From NCBI GenBank assembly GCA_014323835.1, contig JACONH010000002.1, forward strand, positions 1 to 59,238: a DNA stretch of 59,238 nucleotides, written 5' to 3'. Made by a program: the position numbers and the translations under genes. The notes beneath the pieces are model-generated. The model saw only the letters and a program-made list of their open reading frames with translations. It was not told where the DNA came from and searched no databases. The DNA comes from Alphaproteobacteria bacterium GM202ARS2. GTDB taxonomy: Bacteria > Pseudomonadota > Alphaproteobacteria > GM7ARS4. Of the stretch, positions 28,269-36,634 are shown piece by piece. Position 1 is the stretch's first letter. Each line of letters opens with the position of its first letter.

Positions 28269-28911
28269 AAGATACCAGAAACGCTTAGGCGTTATCCTTG
28301 CGTTGCTCGAAGAGGTGGGGGGGACAATGGCGCGCACGAATTTAATGGAGTGTCTTTATATTTTACAATCATTGAAGAGAGTGCCTTTAGGCTATCGCTT
28401 CCGTTTACATGTCTATGGTCCTTATGACGGTGATGTTATTGAGGATTTATTTCTTGCTCGCGTAGGAGGATATATAAACATGGTGTCAGAAAAGAGTGGC
28501 ACAGGTTACCGCTATATTGTCTCTTTGCGGGAAAATATTGAACAAGAAGAGCAGGACGAAAGCGATAAAGAGGGCTGGGCTCATAAATACAAGAAAGAAA
28601 TTTCTGAAGTTGCAGATTTTTTTAAGAATCACAACGCTTATACGAGCTTTGAGAAATATGGCACCTTACTTTTCATTATGCGCGCACTAAAAGAGGCTCA
28701 TGCGGTGACAGAGAATAGCAATGGTCATAATTCGCGCTACGAAGAAAATATTGTTGAGTATTTTAAGAATGTGAAGGGTCGTTTTGCTGGCGATGATACG
28801 GACAAGCGCATCGAAGAGTATTATCAGCATTTGTTGGAAGCAGGGTGGCTGAAGGAGATACAGCCTCGCCCTAATGTTGTGGAATGTGCTCGCCAAGATG
28901 CACAAGCATAA
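28255..28911 (+). CDS. YwgA-like protein of unknown function, paired with the HD phosphohydrolase
   Basis: This 218-residue protein has an N-terminal winged-helix-like segment (about 1-80): RYQKRLGVILALLEEVGG, MECLYILQSLKRVPLGYRF and LHVYGPYDGDVIEDLFLARVGGYI. The hydrophobic pattern and the YGPY element resemble the YwgA/Panacea-like group; the C-terminal part is helical and charged. No catalytic motif is evident. The ATG at 28255 was chosen for spacing from GAGAG; GTG 28249 and ATG 28258 are alternatives. As I recall, B. subtilis has an HD gene (ywfO) next to ywgA, so the pairing may be conserved. The family call is tentative. Confidence 0.5.
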   Translation: MMDLERYQKRLGVILALLEEVGGTMARTNLMECLYILQSLKRVPLGYRFRLHVYGPYDGDVIEDLFLARVGGYINMVSEKSGTGYRYIVSLRENIEQEEQDESDKEGWAHKYKKEISEVADFFKNHNAYTSFEKYGTLLFIMRALKEAHAVTENSNGHNSRYEENIVEYFKNVKGRFAGDDTDKRIEEYYQHLLEAGWLKEIQPRPNVVECARQDAQA

Positions 28912-28998
28912 CATATATACGATGACCTACCTAGTGTATGGAACAGGGGCATAAGCGTGTTGAAGGGGGGCTGATAACAGTTTACAAATAGTAGAGAC

Positions 28999-29073
28999 GG
29001 CGGGCGTAGCTCAGCTGGTTAGAGCGTCGGTTTGTGGTACCGAAAGTCGTGGGTTCAAGTCCCATCGCTCGCC
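28999..29073 (+). tRNA. tRNA-His (anticodon GUG)
   Basis: The acceptor stem GCGGGCG/CGCTCGC pairs fully (one G-T). The anticodon stem TCGGT/ACCGA encloses the loop TTGTGGT with GTG at its centre, and the T arm GTGGG-TTCAAGT-CCCAT is intact. G28999 can act as the genome-encoded G-1 opposite discriminator C29073, the histidine identity element. CCA is not encoded. Confidence 0.95.
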
Positions 29074-29157
29074 CCGTTTTATTTTGTTTTTTAAGGATGC
29101 AACAAACGCTCGCTCAAAGGTTACTAAAAACATTATTAACCTGCTAGAGGGCGTTCT

Positions 29158-30945
29158 ATGATTATTAACACTGTTCTTTCTGGGCTTCGTATGCGTCCGA
29201 GTAATGAGGCGGTGCGTGTATCGTATCATGGGGATATTGTTGTTGGGGAGGGCAGTCGTGCGGCGGAGTCGTCAGCTGTGGGTGGCATGGGCGCGAGGCG
29301 TGTGCGTGTTTTTGCTGGCGCGCGGGATGATGCGTCTCGTGCTTTGTCGGGACGAGACTTCATGAGTATAAGTCAGAGCCGAGACTTCATTGCGGATCAT
29401 TGTCAGCGTTATTTGAACGCGACGGGTGTGCAGGCGCGTCTGCAGGGCATAGCAAACGCGGGGCCCCGCGGCGAACGCTTGTATCGAGACTATCAGGATG
29501 TTCTGCAGCAGATAACGTCTTTCAATGGCCGCGGCGAGCGTGCCATTACCGCAAGAGAGTTGTCGTCCCTTACGCGTCAGGTGGTTTTGGTTGCGACCAA
29601 GTCGCATCGTTTTATGGTTGCGTCGCAGTCGTCTTCGGTGTCGTCTATGGCGCCGAAGGATGCTTTTTATGATGAGATGACGTTCGATAATGCTCGTGGT
29701 CGTTTTGCTTTGAAGCGCAAGAATTTGTTGTCGCACAGCGTCAAGCGTTTGGCGTTGCATTTTGGTGTGGGTCGCCGTTATTACGCTCGTAAGGCGGCGC
29801 AAGCCTTTGCGGAGGCGGTTGCGAACAAGTGCGGTCATAATCGTTTGGCTTATGGCGTGTTTCGGGCGCAAGGTCATGATATGGCGGCTTTGTTGAGCGG
29901 TGACTTGTTGGATGATAGGGGTGCGTTTCGTCCTTTGTCTAAGGGCGAGGTGGCACGCGCGGCACAGATGTCTCGTAGTCAAGAGGAGGTTGTGCGCCAG
30001 AAAACCTCTGTGCATGAGACGGCTTGTGCTCTTATCCCGGGGGGCAAGTGGTGGGTCGATGTGGCACGGCATGCGTCCCTGTCGGAAAAGCAAGCCCGCA
30101 AAATGAACCGAGCATGGCTACAAGACACCATCGAAGCCGAGCTGCAGGCACGCTACGGCAATAGCATCATGGCGCTGGATAAAGACAAGGCTCTACAAGT
30201 GGCGGCATCGGTGGTCTCGACCTTTGCCCGCACGCCCACTCGACGCTTAAAGGAAGCCAAGCTGTTACGTCTGCAAGCCCAACGCCGCGGGCGTGAATTG
30301 GTCAGTGCCTTGGCGAGCGGACAGACCGCACGGGTTGTTCATGCCGCCAAGCATTTTGACGCAGACCAACAAGCCTTTGCGGCTGAGGATCCGTTTTATG
30401 GCTCGTCAGGTTCAGAAGAGCGCGCATCGAGTCTTATCACGAGTCTGTTGATGCCGTTGCGCTACCAATACGATGAGACGTACGCCATGCAGGCGATAGA
30501 CAATCTGCAAGGTGATGTCGGGGCGAATTGGTCGTGTGCTTTGGGTGTTTTGGCTGAGGATGCTCAAGGAAGTGAAAAAGGCAATAGACGTATCAAAGGC
30601 ATGGACGTAGAAAAAGTCTCGTCTGCCAACGCCATGCGAGCGGAGGACTATCGCCGTCACCATGATTTCATCGATGCTTTGGAGGATACGTTGGCACACA
30701 GGGTTGTGGCTAACAGCTATCGTCAGAGCGAAAGGGATGTGCGTGCCCTTTATGCCGAGCGAGGCAGGCAGGCTCGTGCCGCGCTCGATGACGCGCAGGT
30801 GCGTGATGATCCTTTTGGTAGTCTTATCGCTTTAGAAAGTCATCTGGACAGCAATGCCGCTGCTCATATAAAGGGCGAGGATGTTGTTGCGGCGGTGCGT
30901 CTTTATGGCGGATTGTTGGGGAATCAGGCGCGCGAGGTTAACTGA
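29158..30945 (+). CDS. Large orphan protein of unknown function (595 residues)
   Basis: I do not recognise this protein. It is soluble-looking, with no signal peptide or membrane segment, Ala/Arg-rich and mostly helical by composition. Basic segments lie around residues 175-220 ([19 protein letters not shown]) and 355-385 ([20 protein letters not shown]). An AGAGGG precedes the ATG at 7 bases and base composition matches the surrounding genes, so it is probably expressed. It stands alone 84 bases after tRNA-His and ends convergent with queF, overlapping by 8 bases. Size, charge and isolation would fit a secreted effector or a lineage-specific structural protein; both are speculation. Confidence 0.7.
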   Translation: MIINTVLSGLRMRPSNEAVRVSYHGDIVVGEGSRAAESSAVGGMGARRVRVFAGARDDASRALSGRDFMSISQSRDFIADHCQRYLNATGVQARLQGIANAGPRGERLYRDYQDVLQQITSFNGRGERAITARELSSLTRQVVLVATKSHRFMVASQSSSVSSMAPKDAFYDEMTFDNARGRFALKRKNLLSHSVKRLALHFGVGRRYYARKAAQAFAEAVANKCGHNRLAYGVFRAQGHDMAALLSGDLLDDRGAFRPLSKGEVARAAQMSRSQEEVVRQKTSVHETACALIPGGKWWVDVARHASLSEKQARKMNRAWLQDTIEAELQARYGNSIMALDKDKALQVAASVVSTFARTPTRRLKEAKLLRLQAQRRGRELVSALASGQTARVVHAAKHFDADQQAFAAEDPFYGSSGSEERASSLITSLLMPLRYQYDETYAMQAIDNLQGDVGANWSCALGVLAEDAQGSEKGNRRIKGMDVEKVSSANAMRAEDYRRHHDFIDALEDTLAHRVVANSYRQSERDVRALYAERGRQARAALDDAQVRDDPFGSLIALESHLDSNAAAHIKGEDVVAAVRLYGGLLGNQAREVN

Positions 30946-31384
30946 GCGTTTGCGTTCGAGGCTGATAGGGCGAAACGCCTTGTGGCGGAATCCACAAATC
31001 GGGCGGCGGCGGGCTGCTTTGATAAAAGATATCGATAGGAATACCGCCGCGGGGAAACCAGTAGCCGCCGATGCGTAACCAACGAGGGTGGATACAGGCT
31101 TCGATACGGCTGGCAACCAACAAAGTCGTCGCCTCGTGAAAGTCCGCATGATTGCGGAAAGAGGCAAGAAATAGCTTCAGCGATTTGCTTTCCAAAATCG
31201 AGGCTTTCGGGTTATAATCAATAACCAAGTGAGCAAAATCAGGCTGACCGGTGCGGGGACACAACGTGGTGAATTCCGGACAGCTAAAGCGGAGCACCGC
31301 TTTGTCTGCATGAGCAGGGGCAGGTAAGGCTTCCAGCTCAGCGTCATCAGGGGTCGCAGGGAGGGTAGACGTTAACTTTGACAT
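30938..31384 (-). CDS. queF: NADPH-dependent 7-cyano-7-deazaguanine reductase
   Basis: QueF reduces preQ0 to preQ1 in queuosine synthesis. The 148-residue protein is the short unimodular type. The catalytic cysteine lies in [12 protein letters not shown] (about residues 36-47), and the substrate segments ESKSLKLFL (about 65-73) and FHEATT follow. The NADPH/fold region [12 protein letters not shown] is also present. It is divergent from coaBC and overlaps the orphan gene tail to tail. Other queuosine genes are not in the window. Confidence 0.93.
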   Translation of the reverse strand: MSKLTSTLPATPDDAELEALPAPAHADKAVLRFSCPEFTTLCPRTGQPDFAHLVIDYNPKASILESKSLKLFLASFRNHADFHEATTLLVASRIEACIHPRWLRIGGYWFPRGGIPIDIFYQSSPPPPDLWIPPQGVSPYQPRTQTLS

Positions 31385-31466
31385 AGTCTTGTGATAAGAT
31401 AAGGGGCAGATTCTCGAGCTCTTCTAGCATAGATGAGGATAGATTGTGATACAACGTAAGGTTGCC

Positions 31467-32687
31467 ATGCAGGATACTACGAAGACCATTGTTCTTGTTA
31501 TGAGCGGGAGCATCGCTGCGGTCAAGGGCTATGAGCTGATACGCGCCTTGCGCCGCCGCGGCGTGAGGCTACAGGTCATTTTGACGAAGGATGCCCAGCG
31601 TTTTGTCACGCCTTTGTCTCTTTCTGCTTTGAATGACGGGGGCGTGTTTTATGATGACTTTTCTGCTGGTGACCCTTTTCGTCATCTCCGTATGAAGGAT
31701 GGCATCGATGGCGTTCTTGTTGCCCCAGCCTCTGCCAGTTTTATTGGACGTGTGGCATCAGGATTGGGCGATGATTTGGCATCGTCTTTTTTGCTGTCTT
31801 GTTCGGGGAGCAACATTTTAATGGCACCGGCGATGAATCCGCACATGTGGTCGAATGCCATTGTTCAGCACAATGTGTCCTATTTGCGGGAACAAGGCTT
31901 TACGTTCATCGAGCCTGAGGACAAACAGGCAGCTTGCGGGGATAGGGGGGCAGGCCCCATGGCATCGGTGGAGAGGCTTGTTGCCGCCACCTTAGAGCGA
32001 CTCGGTGGCGGGCTGAACCTTATGCGTGAGAGACGTGTTTTGGTTACCAGTGGGCCTACGCATGAGTCTCTTGATTCGGTGCGTTTTTTGAGCAATCGCT
32101 CTTCAGGCAGACAGGGACACGCCATTGCAGAAGCCTTCGCGGCGGTGGGGGCGGATACGTGCCTGGTGCGAGGCCCCGTTAACATCGAGGATCCGGTGGG
32201 CGTCAACAGCATCCACGTGCACACCGCCGCAGAGATGCTGGAAGCCTGTCAACAACGTATGCCTGTCGATGTTGTGGTGTGTGCGGCGGCAGTGAGTGAC
32301 TGGCGGGCGCGCACTCGTTTTAATGGCAAATGGTCGAAGGATAGCGAGTCTCGCACGGTTGCGTTGACTCGCACACCAGATATTCTTGCTACGTTGGCGC
32401 GTCAGGCGGATAGTCGCGCGGCTCTTGTGATTGGCTTTGCGGCAGAAGTCGGGGACACAGACGACGCCATCATGAGTCGCGCCCGCCGCAAACGGCAGGA
32501 AAAAGGCTGCGATTGGATGCTGGTCAATGACATCGGCACAGAGCCCAACATCATGGGCGGAACACACAATCACGTGGTGCTTATGACCGAACAAGGCGAA
32601 GAACGCTGGCAACGCATGCCAAAACAAGAGGTGGCACGAAAACTCGTCAAGCGCGTCGCTGACCATTTTGCCACAGAACAAGCATGA
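31467..32687 (+). CDS. coaBC: Bifunctional phosphopantothenoylcysteine decarboxylase/phosphopantothenate-cysteine ligase
   Basis: CoaBC couples 4'-phosphopantothenate to cysteine and decarboxylates the product in coenzyme A synthesis. The N-terminal flavin-dependent CoaC domain has VMSGSIAAVKGYEL, LVAPASASFIGRVASG and the substrate motif APAMNPHMW. The CoaB domain follows from VLVTSGPTHESLDSVRFLSNRSSGRQG to the Lys-rich end. The ATG at 31467 follows TAAGG at good spacing; an in-frame GTG at 31446 preceded by GAGG is an alternative that adds 7 residues. It overlaps the next gene by 4 bases (ATGA). Confidence 0.93.
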   Translation: MQDTTKTIVLVMSGSIAAVKGYELIRALRRRGVRLQVILTKDAQRFVTPLSLSALNDGGVFYDDFSAGDPFRHLRMKDGIDGVLVAPASASFIGRVASGLGDDLASSFLLSCSGSNILMAPAMNPHMWSNAIVQHNVSYLREQGFTFIEPEDKQAACGDRGAGPMASVERLVAATLERLGGGLNLMRERRVLVTSGPTHESLDSVRFLSNRSSGRQGHAIAEAFAAVGADTCLVRGPVNIEDPVGVNSIHVHTAAEMLEACQQRMPVDVVVCAAAVSDWRARTRFNGKWSKDSESRTVALTRTPDILATLARQADSRAALVIGFAAEVGDTDDAIMSRARRKRQEKGCDWMLVNDIGTEPNIMGGTHNHVVLMTEQGEERWQRMPKQEVARKLVKRVADHFATEQA

Positions 32688-33145
32688 CCATTGATGGCGG
32701 TAACAAACGCCTCTTTTATGGCGTGCTGGCTGTTGTCGATATCGCCTACCATGGCGGCGGCACGCCGGTGCGTATCAACGATATTGCCGATAGACAAACC
32801 ATCGGTAAACGCTACTTGGAAGATATTCTTGCCCAACTGACACGAGCGGGAGTCCTCAACAGCGAAAGAGGCCCAAGGGGCGGCTACGTGCTGGCAAGAG
32901 AAAGAAGACGAATCACCCTTGCCGATATTGCTGACGGAATCGATAAGAGCAACGAGCGTCCCCACGACAAAAAAACAGAAACACGATTCAATCTGACAAA
33001 AAAAGTCGTCATGCCCTTGTGGCAACACATGGAAGAACAACTTCTCGATGTGATGAAAGACATTACCATAGAAGACGTGTGTTTGCGGGCAAGACAACAA
33101 GGAATCGCCCAGAAGTCGCTGGAAGGGCTCGATTGGAGCATTTGA
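32684..33145 (+). CDS. Rrf2-family transcriptional regulator without the Fe-S cysteine triad
   Basis: The 153 residues follow the Rrf2 layout: an N-terminal winged helix (LFYGVLAVVDIAYHGGGTPVRINDIAD, then KRYLEDILAQLTRAGVLNSERGPRGGYVLAR) and a long C-terminal dimerisation helix (about 98-125). IscR-type members carry three cysteines in the segment after the wing. Here that segment (SNERPHDKKTETRF) has none, and only one cysteine occurs, near residue 129, so cluster sensing of the IscR kind is unlikely. It is coupled to coaBC by ATGA. The target is unknown. Confidence 0.82.
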   Translation: MTIDGGNKRLFYGVLAVVDIAYHGGGTPVRINDIADRQTIGKRYLEDILAQLTRAGVLNSERGPRGGYVLARERRRITLADIADGIDKSNERPHDKKTETRFNLTKKVVMPLWQHMEEQLLDVMKDITIEDVCLRARQQGIAQKSLEGLDWSI

Positions 33146-33201
33146 CACGTGATGGTGGCGGGGGGGGGGCTGTTGTGGTCGTCTCTGTTCGTGTTATTTT
33201 T

Positions 33202-33216
33202 GTTTTGCATCTGTTC
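33202..33216 (+). promoter_or_regulatory. Candidate LexA (SOS) box upstream of lexA
   Basis: GTTTTGCATCTGTTC fits the alphaproteobacterial SOS box GTTC-N7-GTTC with one mismatch in the first half-site. It lies 61 bases before the chosen lexA start, which suits autorepression. Confidence 0.55.
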
Positions 33217-33276
33217 TTTTTTGCTCTATATAAGATAGAGGGCAGGTTAACGTTATGACCTATGGAGGATGAGGCG

Positions 33277-34002
33277 ATGTTGACGAAGAGACAACGAGAT
33301 TTACTGATTTTGCTTGATGAGCGTTTGCGTGTTGATGGTATCAGTCCGTCTTTTGATGAGATGCGTGAGTCTTTGGGCTTGCGGTCGAAATCTGGGGTGC
33401 ATCGTTTGTTGGGCTCTTTGCAGGAGCGTGGCTTTATTCGGCGTTTGCCGCATCGTGCTCGTGCTATCGAGGTGTTGCGTGTGCCGCCCAAACCTGTGGA
33501 TGTTGGTTTTGCACCCAGAGCAAGGCGCACCGCGACAAATAAAGTCGAGGGCGTGCCCGCGGGTATCCTTAAGGCTCAGTCGCCCCAGTTAGATGAACGC
33601 TGTCGTATTCCCTTTTATGGACGTATTGCGGCGGGGGCGCGCATAGAGGCGATTGCTGATGAAACGGAATTCATCGATGTGGATTCGTCTATGGTGGGTG
33701 GCACAGGCAGCAAGCACTATGCTCTCGAGGTGGTGGGCGATTCTATGGTGGAGGCTGGTATCGTTGATGGCGACATTGCCGTTATTCGAGAGGACGCTGC
33801 TCCGCCCAATGGCTCTATTGTTGTGGCTCTCATCGATAACGAGGAAACCACGCTGAAACGTTTGCGCCGTAAAGGCAACTCCATTGCTCTCGAAGCAGCG
33901 AATTCTGCCTATAAAACGCAGCTTTACGGAGTCGCACGAGTCGCCATACAAGGACGCATGGTCGCCATGATAAGACGCTATCAGGAAGGCAAGCGTCCCT
34001 GA
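33277..34002 (+). CDS. lexA: LexA SOS repressor
   Basis: LexA represses DNA-damage genes and self-cleaves when RecA filaments form. The 241-residue protein from MLTKRQRDLL has an N-terminal winged helix (SPSFDEMRESLGLRSKSGVH), a linker, the cleavage site Ala119-Gly120 in RIAAGARIEA, catalytic Ser156 in GDSMVEAGI and Lys194 in TTLKRL. The start is set by GGAGG 8 bases upstream; an in-frame ATG five codons earlier overlaps that site. The end overlaps purD by 22 bases tail to tail. The candidate SOS box upstream indicates autoregulation. Confidence 0.94.
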   Translation: MLTKRQRDLLILLDERLRVDGISPSFDEMRESLGLRSKSGVHRLLGSLQERGFIRRLPHRARAIEVLRVPPKPVDVGFAPRARRTATNKVEGVPAGILKAQSPQLDERCRIPFYGRIAAGARIEAIADETEFIDVDSSMVGGTGSKHYALEVVGDSMVEAGIVDGDIAVIREDAAPPNGSIVVALIDNEETTLKRLRRKGNSIALEAANSAYKTQLYGVARVAIQGRMVAMIRRYQEGKRP

Positions 34003-35285
34003 GCAGCAATATCGGTGCGATAGTGGGCGTCTTGCCAGGCGGTGCGTTCTACCGCCGCGTATGTCGCCTTGCGCGCTTGTGCCAGTGTCGCCCCTTGTGC
34101 GGTAACCGCAAGAACACGCCCGCCGCGGGTATACAGGGTATTATCATCGCTAGCGTAGGTGCTGGCATGAAATGTCTGCACGGAATGGGGCGAGGAGGGC
34201 GAGGAGGGCTGGGAGGGCTGGGGCGGTAATGACAAGGGGTAGGGGCGTGCCAGCGTCCCTTCAGGGTAATTTTTGTCGCACAGAACGACGGTAACGCAGG
34301 CTTGTCCACTCATGGTGATGGTTTGTTCTTTTAGGGTGCCTTGCGCGCAGGCAAGAGCGAGGGTGGCAAAGTCGCTCTCTAGGCTGGGCAGGATAACTTG
34401 ACACTCGGGGTCGCCGAAGCGGGCGTTGAATTCCAGCACCGATAGGCTGTCGTCTTGTGGGTTGATTATCAACCCGGCATAGAGCACCCCTTGATAAGGC
34501 GTCGCGCGGGCACGTAAGCCCTCAAAGACAGGAGAAAAGACCCGTTGAGCAATCCGCTCACTGAGATGATGTGGCACAATTTCGGGGTGATAGAAAGCCC
34601 CCATACCGCCGGTCTGAGGCCCCTTGTCGTTATTATCTCGCCGTTTATAGTCACAGCACAGGGCGAGGGGACGCCACTCGGTGCCGTCACTGAGGGCAAA
34701 GGCACTGACTTCGTAGCCGGGGAGGAACTGCTCGATGACCAGCTGTGTGCCGGCGGCACCGAGACTCTTGGATTTTATGAGGGCATCGATGACGTTGATG
34801 GCTTCGGCGCGGCTGGGGCAGATGAAGACTCCTTTACCTTGCGCAAGCCCGTCGGCTTTGATGACCCAGGGCGAGGGAAGAGAATCAAGAGCAAGCAGGG
34901 CTTGGCTATGGGTGCGACACAGACGTGCCTGTGCCGTAGGAATGGCGTGATCGAAACAAAACTGTTTCATCCATGTTTTTGATGTTTCCAGTTGGGCGGC
35001 TTGCTTTGAGGGCCCAAAGACGAGATGATTTTGTTGGCGTAGGGCATCGGCAACGCCGGCGGCAAGGGGGGCTTCGGGGCCAATAATGATAAGGTCGGGT
35101 GCATGCTGAGTCGCCCAGGCACAGACTACCGAACAATCGGTTATATCAAGGCTGTCGCAAGTGGCGTGGTCGGCGATACCGGCGTTGCCGGGTGCACATA
35201 ACAGGTTGGATACAAGGGGAGAACGCGCAAGAGAGGCAACGATGGCGTGTTCGCGTCCGCCTTGTCCCAAGATGGCAATTTTCAT
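33981..35285 (-). CDS. purD: Phosphoribosylamine-glycine ligase (GAR synthetase)
   Basis: PurD joins glycine to phosphoribosylamine, step two of purine synthesis. The 434 residues show MKIAILGQGGREHAI at the N-terminus, IIGPEAPLAAGVADALR, the ATP-grasp segment PWVIKADGLAQGKGV, GYEVSAFALSDG, TGGMGAFYHPE and LEFNARFGDPECQVILP. A Pro/Ser/Gln-rich loop at about residues 355-367 comes from a 9-bp tandem repeat and is unusual for the family. It is convergent with lexA (22-base overlap) and divergent from xseA. Confidence 0.95.
   Translation of the reverse strand: MKIAILGQGGREHAIVASLARSPLVSNLLCAPGNAGIADHATCDSLDITDCSVVCAWATQHAPDLIIIGPEAPLAAGVADALRQQNHLVFGPSKQAAQLETSKTWMKQFCFDHAIPTAQARLCRTHSQALLALDSLPSPWVIKADGLAQGKGVFICPSRAEAINVIDALIKSKSLGAAGTQLVIEQFLPGYEVSAFALSDGTEWRPLALCCDYKRRDNNDKGPQTGGMGAFYHPEIVPHHLSERIAQRVFSPVFEGLRARATPYQGVLYAGLIINPQDDSLSVLEFNARFGDPECQVILPSLESDFATLALACAQGTLKEQTITMSGQACVTVVLCDKNYPEGTLARPYPLSLPPQPSQPSSPSSPHSVQTFHASTYASDDNTLYTRGGRVLAVTAQGATLAQARKATYAAVERTAWQDAHYRTDIAAQGRLPS
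34188..34223. repeat. 9-bp GGAGGGC-type minisatellite within purD
   Basis: Four tandem units on the plus strand: GAGGAGGGC twice, then TGGGAGGGC and a degenerate TGGGG. On the coding (minus) strand they encode a Pro/Ser/Gln-rich loop. Confidence 0.8.
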
Positions 35286-35344
35286 AGAATTTGTCTCATA
35301 GGATGGATTATGCTATCACGATGGTATCATGCTGTTGTTTTGTT

Positions 35345-36634
35345 ATGCCCGCGACCCACGACATAAAGCAATCGGATAATACGCCGGTTTTTGGCGTCAA
35401 AGAGCTGTCGACTCGCATCAAAGAGACTCTGGAAGAGCGTTTTGGTCGTCTGTGTGTGCGTGGCGAGACCAGCAACGTGTTTCGCTCGGCGAGGGGGCAC
35501 GTTTACGTGCGTCTGAAAGAAGGCGACAGTATCTTGGAGGCGGTGTGTTGGAAAAATGTTGCTGAGGCGTCGTCTATGGAGTGGCATGACGGCATCGAAG
35601 TCGAGTGTGTCGGGCGGTTGTCGGCTTATCATGGTGGCTCCAAGTATCAACTGATTATCGATGAGGTGACACCTTCGGGCGAGGGTGCTTTGTATCGTAT
35701 GCTGGCTGAGCGGCGTAAACGCCTCGAAGGGGAGGGGCTGTTTGCTCTTGAACGCAAGCGTGCCTTACCTTTTTTGCCGTCTCGTATTGGGCTGATAACG
35801 TCCTTACAGGGCGCGGTGTTGCATGATGTGTTGCATCGTCTAAGGGAACGCTGTGTTCGTGATGTGCTTATCTGGCCCAGTCAGGTGCAAGGTGACGAAG
35901 CCGCCGCTACTCTGTGCCGAGCGTTACAAGGGCTAGGAGGGCGAGGAGGGCGAGGAGAGTTAGGCAATCGCCAAGGTGATGGGGAGTCTGTGCTTCTGGG
36001 TGTGGATGTTATTATTTTGGCGCGGGGCGGTGGGAGTATCGAAGACCTTTGGCCCTTTAACGAGGAAAACGTGGTGCGGGCGATTGCCGCTTGTCCTGTG
36101 CCGGTCATATCGGCGGTGGGGCATGAAACTGATTGGACGTTGGCTGACCTTGTGGCTGATTACCGCGCGCCGACACCGAGTGCGGCGGCAGAAAAAGTTG
36201 TTCCTGTGCGTGTTGAGTTGCTGCGGCGTTTGCGAGACCAGCATGCTTTGTTGGCACAACGCACTGTGAATGTTTATGAGCGGTGTGGCGAGCGCGAGCG
36301 GGGTTTGCGGGCGCGCCTACCTTCGCCCCAGACGTTTTTTAATGCCTGTCTGCAGGGATGGGCGCGGCACAGCGATGCTTTTGACAAGGCGTGGTTGCAT
36401 CTTGTCGAGGGGCATGAACGCACCTGTGCCACACAAGAGCGTCTGCTGGAAAACACCAGCTACCGTCAAGTTCTCAAAAGAGGCTATGCTGCCGTGCGGC
36501 GAAACGATGCTCAAGGGACGAGCATCATCATGAGTCGCCATGCTTGTGCAGGAGCCCGTGACCTCAGCATCGAATTTCATGATGGGGTTGTAGACGCATC
36601 GGTTACAAGAGGGGAGAGACATGATGGGGTTTAA
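35345..36634 (+). CDS. xseA: Exodeoxyribonuclease VII large subunit
   Basis: XseA with XseB degrades single-stranded DNA in repair. The product (429 residues from 35345) has an N-terminal OB fold (RGETSNVFRSARGHVYVRLKE, about 38-58), the catalytic-domain segments GLITSLQGAVLHDVLHRL, DVIILARGGGSIEDLWPFN and PVISAVGHETDWTLAD, then RAPTPSAAAE and a coiled-coil tail. Upstream in-frame starts (TTG 35291, ATG 35303 and 35321) give a Cys-rich extension unlike the family, so the ATG at 35345 is preferred, though its ribosome binding site is weak. A Gly-Arg repeat lies near residue 200. It overlaps the next gene by 14 bases. Confidence 0.92.
   Translation: MPATHDIKQSDNTPVFGVKELSTRIKETLEERFGRLCVRGETSNVFRSARGHVYVRLKEGDSILEAVCWKNVAEASSMEWHDGIEVECVGRLSAYHGGSKYQLIIDEVTPSGEGALYRMLAERRKRLEGEGLFALERKRALPFLPSRIGLITSLQGAVLHDVLHRLRERCVRDVLIWPSQVQGDEAAATLCRALQGLGGRGGRGELGNRQGDGESVLLGVDVIILARGGGSIEDLWPFNEENVVRAIAACPVPVISAVGHETDWTLADLVADYRAPTPSAAAEKVVPVRVELLRRLRDQHALLAQRTVNVYERCGERERGLRARLPSPQTFFNACLQGWARHSDAFDKAWLHLVEGHERTCATQERLLENTSYRQVLKRGYAAVRRNDAQGTSIIMSRHACAGARDLSIEFHDGVVDASVTRGERHDGV
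35931..35959. repeat. 9-bp GGAGGGC-type minisatellite within xseA
   Basis: Three tandem units (TAGGAGGGC, GAGGAGGGC, GAGGAGAGT) encode a Gly-Gly-Arg repeat in the catalytic domain. The units match those in purD and the FAD-linked dehydrogenase gene. Confidence 0.75.

Noticed and set aside
29011..29229. A 72-residue frame antisense to tRNA-His with an RGERWDLNPRL-like end
   Set aside because: This is the typical spurious translation of a tRNA antisense strand and has no ribosome binding site.
28999..30945. An integrative element inserted at tRNA-His
   Set aside because: No integrase, no visible repeat of the tRNA 3' end downstream, and the AT-rich genes lie on the 5' side of the tRNA.
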